The notes under the pieces were generated by a model. That model was not told where the DNA came from and ran no database searches. It saw only the letters and a program-made list of their open reading frames with translations. From positions 12,618,092 to 12,682,091 of the forward strand of contig CM059623.1 of assembly GCA_030435675.1 (NCBI GenBank): a stretch of DNA of 64,000 bases. Reading direction: 5' to 3'. Shown one piece after another: positions 55,911 to 64,000 of this stretch (positions are counted from its first letter, which is position 1; each line of letters begins with the position of its first letter). The stretch comes from Steinernema hermaphroditum (taxonomy: Eukaryota; Nematoda; Chromadorea; Rhabditida; Steinernematidae). Made by a program: the position numbers and the translations under genes.

Positions 55911-56419
55911 ACTTATTAAGAAAGTAATTTGTATGTATTGGTGCATGGATGATGCAGGCTGGACCATAGGTTCGCTCCCGGGTGCTGGAGGGGTGGTGGA
56001 TAGGTGGGTTGCTGTGGTGCTGGGTGGTTGGTGTTAAAAGGAAAGTTCTTCCATTTGTTTTGAAACTTTTTTTGCTGCTTTCCGTTTCGCGCCAGGACCA
56101 CAGCATCATGCCTAACTGAATCTGCAAAAGTGACGTCCAAGTGAAGCCGTGTTACCAACGGGCAGACTGGCGCAGTGGTCTAAGGCGCGCGCCGCACATG
56201 AGGTCGCGGGTTCGACTCCCCGGGAGTGAAATTTTTTTCTTTTTCGCCTATTTTCACTTTCTTTTCATTTCTCTTCTATTTTCCCCCACTTCTGACCGGT
56301 TCTCACTACCTACCGTAACCCCGGCTCTCTTTCAGCTTCGATTTTCCGCCGTTTGTGTAGTGTTGACGGGGGGTAAGGCGCCGGCACATAACCAGCCCTG
56401 CGAAGCAGGGCTGGTTTAT
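55911..56419 (+). repeat. 510-bp tandem unit, copy 2
   Basis: Second copy; the hairpin is at 56390-56416. Boundaries share ACTTATTAAGAAAGTAATTT at the start. Confidence 0.93.
56161..56229 (+). ncRNA. tRNA-like Pol III unit, copy 2
   Basis: Identical to copy 1 through both internal promoter boxes; differs just after the B box (CGGGAGTG against CGGGGGTC), which further weakens acceptor pairing. T-run follows. Confidence 0.65.
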
Positions 56420-57860
56420 TTTATTAGAAAGGGGACAACCAATTCCTTCTCATAGTATCGCTAGTTCATAGGTTCCGCAGAAAACGACGTTTTTCCATGA
56501 GTCACCCCTGCGGAGATATGCATTTCGATAAGAAAGAGCTTCCGGTCCCGATAAGGAGGTAATGTTTTCGATCTTTTTGTAACTCAACAATCTGTGCAAA
56601 GTGCAGAACCACTCACAAGTCAATCGATCTTTGTGAATCACTCGTTGGCGATGCAGCTCAAGGTCGCGTGCGCTCACTTTTTCGAAGTGTCACCGCGTTC
56701 GTAACGTTGTTTTCAGTTTATGCTTACTCAGTCCTCTCTATTTGAGTACCTTTAGTTATTTGAGGCAAGTGATGGCTGTTTTCGCGATGAGTCTAAGCAA
56801 AATTGCTCTATCCACGCTTCTTTGTCCGCCACAACTTTGCGACGGATCTTCAAAGCCTTGTTTTTCATGGTTCATACCCAGTTTATCAGTTAGAACATCA
56901 GCAACGATAAACAGCGGAGCTGGGGCGGCACAACAGATCGAAACCCTCGCCGCAATCAAAAGTGAAGAGCAACGGTGTCTACAAGATAACTAGTAGACAT
57001 ATTGCATCTTTAGTCTGCGTCTGCTAGTCAAACGGATCCGCCGACATATCGATATGAGGGCATCATTTGCAGTGAGAGTTTTATGCCACTCTGACTGCAG
57101 CGGAATTCTGTCAACGCTGATCTGTCGCTCGCCGGCGTCCATCGCCTCTCCTAAATCTGCCGCTCGCCATCTCCTCCAACGCGACGCCATGTTTATTGTT
57201 TGTCTCTTTCGTTCCACCGCCGTTTCGTTATTGCTGTGAGACCTTTGTAGTTTACACGTTGAGCGCCGTCGTCCAAATTTCGTTCGTAACGCAATTTCAA
57301 ACGTTGCGCAATTCTCAAGAGCTTCGGGAGTTGCTCCACTCAGGCTTCTCTGTTCGTCGGTTCCTGGAGATCTTCGCGACGACGTCTCGGGTGGAGAGAT
57401 AAGGCTAATGATTCATCGCGCCGTCTTCTCATTGACTGTTTTGTCAAAAATAACGATCGACGTTTCTAGGGCGTTGCGTCTTCTTGATTTCGTTTTCGCT
57501 GGGCACCCCCAAGTGCGAGCACTTTCCCGGCTGTTTTCGGCCGATTTGTTTACTAGAATGCGCTCACAACAAGATTGTTTGTTTTTCTCCTAGTTCCACT
57601 TTGTTGTCGTGTTTTTTCTAATGGTCACGAGAGTGTTGACTGATTGATCTGTGGCGCAAGATTTGTTTCTTTTTGGTCGATTGGTTTTAGAAGAACATTG
57701 TTGCAACAAAATCGTTGTTCTTGTATTTCTAAAAATGAACAAATTATGACCTGAAATTTTAGTGATTTGCAAGAGTCTTGATTCACACATTCGCGGCTTA
57801 TTTTCTTTATTTCACGCATGCTCTCATTATGTACTTTCACTAAATCACTTCTCATTTCAG
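56420..57860. other. intergenic upstream of ZNFX1-like gene
   Basis: Short unrelated ORFs only. From 57040 the sequence is GC- and T-rich, like a promoter region. Confidence 0.4.
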
Positions 57861-60800
57861 ATGTACGGTGGAAGAGGCAGAAACCGTAAGAAACCAAATC
57901 CGGCGACGAACAACGGTGGTGAAGACCGTGCAAGTCCCGCGTCCAGCAACAGTAGTCGAAATCGTCCAGATACCACAACCAACGACGCCCGTGGACGCGT
58001 ACGGTCGCGCGTCCCAATCTTATTGAGAGAAGCAGAGCAGAGTACAAAGCAGAACCCTGCACAAGGTGGCAGAGTATTCGGCCAGAAACCTGAGCGTGAG
58101 ATTCGCCCTTGCGGTTTCAAGGAAATTGAGGAGTTATGCGGAAAGCTGGACAGCCGAGAGATGTTGCCTGGCTCCACAGATTTGGTATGGAACACTTTGC
58201 GTTCGCCGTCTTCAATGCTTTGTAATATTTAGATGCGCAAGGTCACATCAATGTCCTTCAGAAAGCGTATGGACGAAATTTGGGATCACGGCAAGACAGA
58301 GTGGACCACACACTTTTTGCACGTCATTGTGAAGGCGATTTCTCACCTGCAGTCCAACTTAATGGCGATGACTCACGATTTTATCGACGAAATTCTGAAG
58401 TCTAAGTGAGCGGTATATGAGCTTTTTTTGTTCATAGCATGCTTGTTCAGACTAATCGAGGATGTCATGAAGAAGCACGTAAACACGCTTTTTGGAGGCG
58501 GTAGTGCTCTTAACTCCAAACTTGATCTCCTCAACAATTTTGTTCTCCTCATCACTCTGATTCTCAATAGAAAACCGAACATTGTGTCGGACTTTGTCCA
58601 GCACTTTGCCGTTTTGAAGATCGTCACCGACAACAAGATTGAGGAAGGAACCGAGCTTTACGAGAATTTGGATACATTGTCAAAATTGGTGGAGCGACTG
58701 ACACAGCAGCGAAATGCAATGGTTTCGTCAAGTGATGCTGAAAAGAAGAGACGGAAAAAGGTTGAGGATGTTCTTGAACCACCACCCGAAGACTTTAGAA
58801 CCATCTCTGTTGTTCCTACTAAGGAAGACATGCTTGTCATTGGTGACCTGATAGTCCTAGAATGGTTTATAACTCACCTGATTTAGACAGGCCCTATCTG
58901 CGAAAGAACATCACCAAAGGTCACTACGACAATGGAGACCATTATCTCGACGTGCAGTTCCGTCTGCTTCGTGAAGACTTCCTTGATCCACTTCGGTCCG
59001 GTGTAAATAGTTATCGCAGTGCCGCCGGAACCAGAGGAAAAGGAGATGTTTACGTGTACGAGAACGTAAAGATTGGGTTCCCTGAACTCGACAAGAAGAT
59101 GGGTGAAATGGTCTTCCGTGTCCAGTTCAAGCCTCGTCATCGGTGTCGTTGGATCCGTCAGATGATCTTTGGATCTCTCGTCGTCCTGTCCAAAGACGGA
59201 TTTGAACAAGACTTCATCTTCGGGACGGTCGCTATAAGAGAATTGCGCGATTTGCAGAAAGGAATAGTGAAGCTCCTGCTCCCTCGTATGGATGATGTTG
59301 ATCACGCAGCCGGGTACAGGATGATCGAGTCAAGCGCCTATTATGAAGCCTACCACCACGTGCTTCGCGGTCTTCAAACGTTCGCCCCAGGCGAAGACAT
59401 TCCATTCCACAAGTATCTCGTCGATGTCAATACTGAGCCGGGAGTGCCGTCCTACTTTGCCAGGAACAACTACAAGATCGACTTTGGCGTCATTTACGGT
59501 GACAACGACTCAAGTTATCGCCACAAGAAGGTGATCGACGTTCGAAGAGCTTGCGAACAGATTAACCCCGCAGATGTTCATTTGGACGACAGTCAACATA
59601 AAGCATTGACGATGGCTTTCCAGCAAGAACTCGTTGTTATCCAAGGACCTCCCGGAACCGGAAAGACTCACCTGGGCCACCAAATATCCAGGGTTCTGTT
59701 GGCAAACCAGAATCTGTGGAATTATGACCAGAAGCACCCGATGCTGGTCGTCTGTTACACTAATCATGCTCTTGATCAGTTCCTCAACGGAATTTTGACA
59801 TTCATGAACACTGACAAGAATGCGGACAAGACTATCGACAAGCAGTTGAAGATGATTCGTGTTGGTTCACGATCCAAAGACGCAAGCATGCAGGAGTAAG
59901 TCATTAAGCAAGTACAACCTTCGCACAAATTTGAGTTCTAGGTACATGTTGAATGAAGTGAAGAAGAGCTCAAAAGTGCGGGTACCGGGTGATTTGAATT
60001 TTCAACGTCGTGAAGCGTTTCATGCCCGCAAAGATGTTATGGTGAAATTGGAAGCTCAGTCGAAATCTCTGAAAGCGTTGAAGGAGAACGTATGTTGAAT
60101 ATTATGTTGGCTTGTTCTAATCGAGAATTCTTTAGGTTGTGGAAATGAAGTCACTTAGCTCGAAAATATTTAATGGAGCTTCTCTCGTTGATCGTAAACA
60201 TGTAGAGCAGTTTCAGCAATATGTTGTCACTTACGGAGATGCTAAACTAGAGGTGATCGAACTCATCGGACTTTTGCTTTTAACAAGACTGATTACAGTT
60301 GAACGATGTTTTCATTGAGTGGCTGACACGAGCGAATCGACCCGATCAGCAGAGACATAATGAAGGTGCTACTGTTAGAATGGATCTGGAGCTAATTGAA
60401 CGTTTGATGAGAAGTCATGCTGTGCCCGAGTTCCTGGCGAAGAATATGTGTTATCTCTGCAAGAATGACCCCGCGCAATTTGACATGTTTTACCGAACGA
60501 CTACCAATGAACATATGTTTGAACTTATGAACCAGCCACTGAATGAGGTTAGTTTGCGCACGGCTCGGACTTTCAAGCATAGATCTCTGTGAGAAATGGC
60601 TTACAGTACATTTTCAGATTCGACACTGGCCAATGGTTGCGGATATGCGCCACCTAATGGCGGCGCTCGGGGTGAGTGAGTTTGATGCGTACGAGGCCAT
60701 CATAGCCAGTGCTGGCAACATGGATCGCGCTGCGGAACAGCTTGTAATGGCCATTGAACAGGACATGATAATTCGAGCCGAACGAGAACTTGAAGCTCAG

Positions 60801-63800
60801 GCGAACGATGCTGAAGAGGCGCTTTCGGACATTGACATATTGGACCAGTATGAGAAAGAGCGTGAAGATGAATTCTATGATGCCAATGAAGAGTTCGATG
60901 ATGACGCCGAAACATTTCGCCGGAATGCGCTGAACCGAGCACGTGAGCGAGAAGTGACCCAAGAAGCTGTTGGGATTTTGGAATCTGACTCATTCCGAGT
61001 ACCCGAAACGAACGATGACGACGGAGGCGGATGGCAAACATCTGGTCAAAACGCGCGTTCCGAACGTCGAGAGCGTTTGAAAGCTTATACAAAGAGAATC
61101 CTCTCCGCAAAACCATGCACTTATGAGAATGCCATCAGGGTCGATGATATTTGGGCCTTGCCTGTTCAAGACCGTTGGCGCCTCTACAAGTATTGGGTGA
61201 GCAGCTCAAAGTCCGTATCCGTTTCAATGAGCTGTTCTGTCTTTAGGCGACAAAGCTGACCGAGAAGTGCGAAGGTGAGCTGCGCACTTATGAAGAGCAG
61301 TATATGCATCTCACCGAAAAACTCAAGGAGATTAGCATGATGACCGATGTTGAGATATTGAAATCTGCGAGGGTATTAGTTAATTTTAATGTTTGGCTAT
61401 TATTATAGCTTTAAACTTCAGGTTATTGGGATGACTACGACAGGCGCGGCTCGTCTCCAGTCCGTCTTGAGGACCATTCAATGCCCCGTTGTTATCATTG
61501 AAGAAGCTGCAGAAGTGTTGGAGGCTCACATTGTGACAGCGCTCACTGTGAAGTGTAAGCACGTCATCCTGATTGGTGACCACAAACAACTTCGCCCAAA
61601 TCCAGGTACGCCTTATTTTTTAGAAGCACATGTCATTTCCAGTGATTTAGCTGTATACGATCTGGCCAGGACGTACGATCTCGACGTCTCTTTGTTCGAG
61701 CGGCTCGTTAAAAACAATTTCCCGTATGCAATGCTCAAAAATCAACATCGTATGCGTACGGAAATTGCTCGAACGCTGATGCCTCACTTCTACGATGACC
61801 TGCGTGACGACCCTTCAGTGTTCCAGTATGAGCACATTGTCGGATTGACGAAGAGCTTTGCTTTTATCACTCACAAGTATGCGGAGAAGATCAATATGAG
61901 CCGAGATGATCAGAAGTCGCATATGAATGAATACGAAGGAGAATATGCTATTCGCCTCGCCTTGTACCTTCTTCAACAGGGTTATCGACCGGATCAAGTG
62001 ACCATTCTGTGCACCTACATGGAGCAGATGCTGTTTATTCGCAAAAAAGCTATCGAGAAACTTGGAAATGATCACAGCGTTCGTGTCGAAGTGGTGGACA
62101 ACTACCAGGGCGAAGAATCGGATATCATCATTCTTACCTTAGTCCGCAGTTTGAACCCCGAAAAGAAGATCGGCTTCCTGAATGTAGACAATCGAGTTTG
62201 TGTGGCGATGTCACGAGCAAAGAAAGGCCTGTACATCCTTGGCAACATCGACTTCTTGGCGGACAAATGTGCGCTTTGGACGAATATCAAATCGTCGCTC
62301 GAGGAAAACGACGCTTTGGTGAAGGATTTGACGATTGTTTGCCAAAGTCACGGAAATGAACAGGTGTGCCCGGACATTTTTGATAACTTCTGATAGTTTT
62401 TGTATTTAAGGCCATTTCTCATTGGAAGGACTTCGATAGCAAAACAGCGCAAGGAGGATGCCGTCTTCCTTGCAACTATCGCCTGGATTGTGGCCATGCA
62501 TGTCCACAATTGTGCCACCCAACCACGCATGAAAAGGTAAACTGCACGGAACCCTGCGGCAGAACTTGTCCCAACGGACATGCATGCAAGAAGACATGCC
62601 TCGATGACTGTGGATTGTGTTTCATCAAGGTTAACGTGACACTTCCATGTGGTCACGCCGCCACGAAAGACTGCCATTTCGATACGGAGAGGGTTCCTTG
62701 CGGAAAGCCGTGCATGCAGAGGCTGCCTTGTCGTCATATGTGTGCGGAGAATTGCTCAGCACCGTGTACCAGATCTTGCAAGCGTTCCGTAGTGAAGACT
62801 CTCCCGTGCGGCCACTCCGCGAACATGTCATGCTTCGAAGATCCCCGAAACGTAAAATGCAATGTGAAAGTCATGAAGAAGTGGACTGGATGTGAGCATG
62901 AAGTGAACGTGGAGTGCTGGATCGATCCTCTGACCTCCGAGTGCCCGTTCCCCTGCAACATGAACCTTCCTGGTTGCCAGCATATGTGCAAGGGTACTTG
63001 TGGAACGTGTCGTCGGGGCCGGATGCACGTGCGTTGTGAAGAGAAGTGCGAGCGCGAGCTTGTCTGTGGGCATGTGTGTGGCAGCAAGTGTAGCACCAAC
63101 TGTCCACCTTGTGAGCAGCCTTGCGAAACGGCGTGCTTCCACAGTCGTTGTAGCAGCGCTGTGAAGAGTGCGTATAAAGACCAAAAATGCCGTAGAGATT
63201 TTCACGGAAAGGCCAAAGTATGTTCAATAAGTGCTTTCTCCAGTGGATTGTTTTGTTTAGGGTCGTAAATGCGGCGAGTTGTGTCCTCCTTGCCTCCAGG
63301 AATGTTCTAACAACTGTGTCCACGTTATTAGTCCCTGTGATCATGTAGAGGAGATTGTGGTTGATCAAACTAATGGCGATGAAAACATGGAGGACCAGAA
63401 AGCGCAGGAGCATCATGATCGCTACACGTGTCCCGATGCGAAGAAACGGATTTGTGAAAAAAAGTATGGAAGATGTGTCTAACAGTAAATCATCCTGTAT
63501 CCCTTTAGGTGTATGGAGCTATGTGATGTTGAGCCTTGCAACGAGCGCTGCAGTGAGAAGTTGAAGTGTGGACATCAGTGCTTAGGTCTCTGTGGAGAAG
63601 ATTGTCCTCAAATTTGCAAGGAGTGTCCATTCGATTCAGCTGTTCGACAAGCATATGAAGAAGCGAGTAATGTATTCTTTGGACACGAGGACGACGACGA
63701 CGTACTTTTCATCATGCTCACATGCGGTCACTGCATCGAAAGCTCTGGAATGGATGGCTGGGTTAAATCACAACTTGACGGAGAGCAATCAGATGCAAAT

Positions 63801-64000
63801 CAAGGAAATGCCATTGTCCAACTCCGATGTCCCAAGTGCAAGACTCCGATAAAGAAGAGCCGCCGTTACCAGAAGCCCATGAATCAAAGAATCAACGATA
63901 TCGAAAATGTAAGTTATTTGCATTGACGCTGGTATTGTCTTGTCGAAATCATTCCGAGGCGTGTATATTAATACACCTCTTCCAGATCAAACGCAAACTC
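57861..64000 (+). CDS. ZNFX1: NFX1-type zinc-finger SF1 helicase, ZNFX1 family (partial)
   Basis: RNA helicase; in C. elegans ZNFX-1 acts in perinuclear Z granules in small-RNA inheritance, in mammals in antiviral sensing. Exons: 57861-58184, 58233-58405, 58451-58842, 58887-59895, 59942-60089, 60136-60252, 60299-60547, 60618-61196, 61247-61372, 61422-61605, 61651-62363, 62411-63217, 63261-63463, 63509-63908, 63986 onward; 1,813 codons before the edge. An Arg/Gly/Asn-rich N-terminus, then HYLDVQFRLLREDFLDPLR, Walker A QGPPGTGKTHL (about 551), VCYTNHALDQFL, an acidic insert (about 860-930), VIIEEAAEVLEAH (motif II, about 1064), GDHKQLRP, NQHRMRTE, VDNYQGEESDIIIL, CVAMSRAKKGLY (motif VI), and from about 1358 repeated NFX1 fingers such as CGHACPQLCH. 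The TTTCAG acceptor abuts the ATG. All helicase motifs are intact. Confidence 0.96.

Noticed and set aside
55631..55927. ORFs of about 98-104 codons in the 510-bp tandem units, on both strands
   Set aside because: They run through the tRNA-like boxes and hairpin, have no domain, and exist only because the unit is duplicated.
1..64000. CRISPR arrays, bacterial operons, riboswitches, plasmid or phage features
   Set aside because: None seen; the spliced genes, tRNA type and repeats show a eukaryotic nuclear sequence.

Overview
The window is nuclear DNA of a nematode, probably a chromadorean; I could not fix the species. Reasons: almost every reconstructed intron is 38-50 nt with a TTTCAG/TTTTAG acceptor; several genes have such an acceptor 1-30 nt before the ATG, as trans-spliced nematode genes do; there are three copies of the nematode telomere unit TTAGGC; and the gene set (TWK potassium channel, ZNFX-1, leishmanolysin-like protease, ShKT peptide, C-type lectin, small secreted families) is nematode-like. 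No spliced-leader RNA gene was seen, so trans-splicing is inferred. All exon structures were read by eye from splice signals, reading-frame phase and family similarity.

Layout. 1-0.35 kb: 3' end of a Cys-loop receptor gene. 1.6-11.2 kb: ACMSD, whose 8.29-kb fourth intron holds two antisense genes (an unrecognised multi-exon gene that carries a mariner in one of its introns, and secreted-family copy A). 11.2-20.3 kb: mariner relic, C-type lectin, ShKT peptide, a CC-doublet secreted protein, PCYT1, then a repeat-rich tract with a truncated duplicate of the lectin. 23.0-24.6 kb: TWK channel with 36 GGGATA units in an intron. 25.4 kb: tRNA-Gln. 26.4-29.1 kb: a tight same-strand trio (C18orf32-like, mitochondrial DNAJA3, low-complexity KSEES protein) that looks like an operon. 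29.1-35.4 kb: no gene that I can support. 35.4-39.0 kb: leishmanolysin-like protease. 39.6-40.3 kb: secreted-family copy B. 41.7-44.5 kb: cytochrome P450. 45.6-46.4 kb: single-pass Cys-rich receptor-like protein. 48.0-48.9 kb: intronless F-box-like ORF. 49.2-49.9 kb: secreted-family copy C. 50.4-51.3 kb: RPS2. 52.4-55.4 kb: haspin kinase. 55.4-56.4 kb: a tandem pair of 510-bp tRNA-like units. 57.9-64.0 kb: ZNFX1-type helicase, running off the end.

The genes do not form one pathway. Two themes stand out. One is secreted, TATA-driven, probably gut or surface-facing small proteins (lectin, ShKT, CC-doublet protein, the A/B/C family), some with TGATAA (GATA-factor) sites upstream. The other is a high rate of non-canonical GC-AG introns, five of about 79 reconstructed. 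The most novel candidates are the A/B/C secreted family with its nested copy, the CC-doublet protein, and the unrecognised nested gene.
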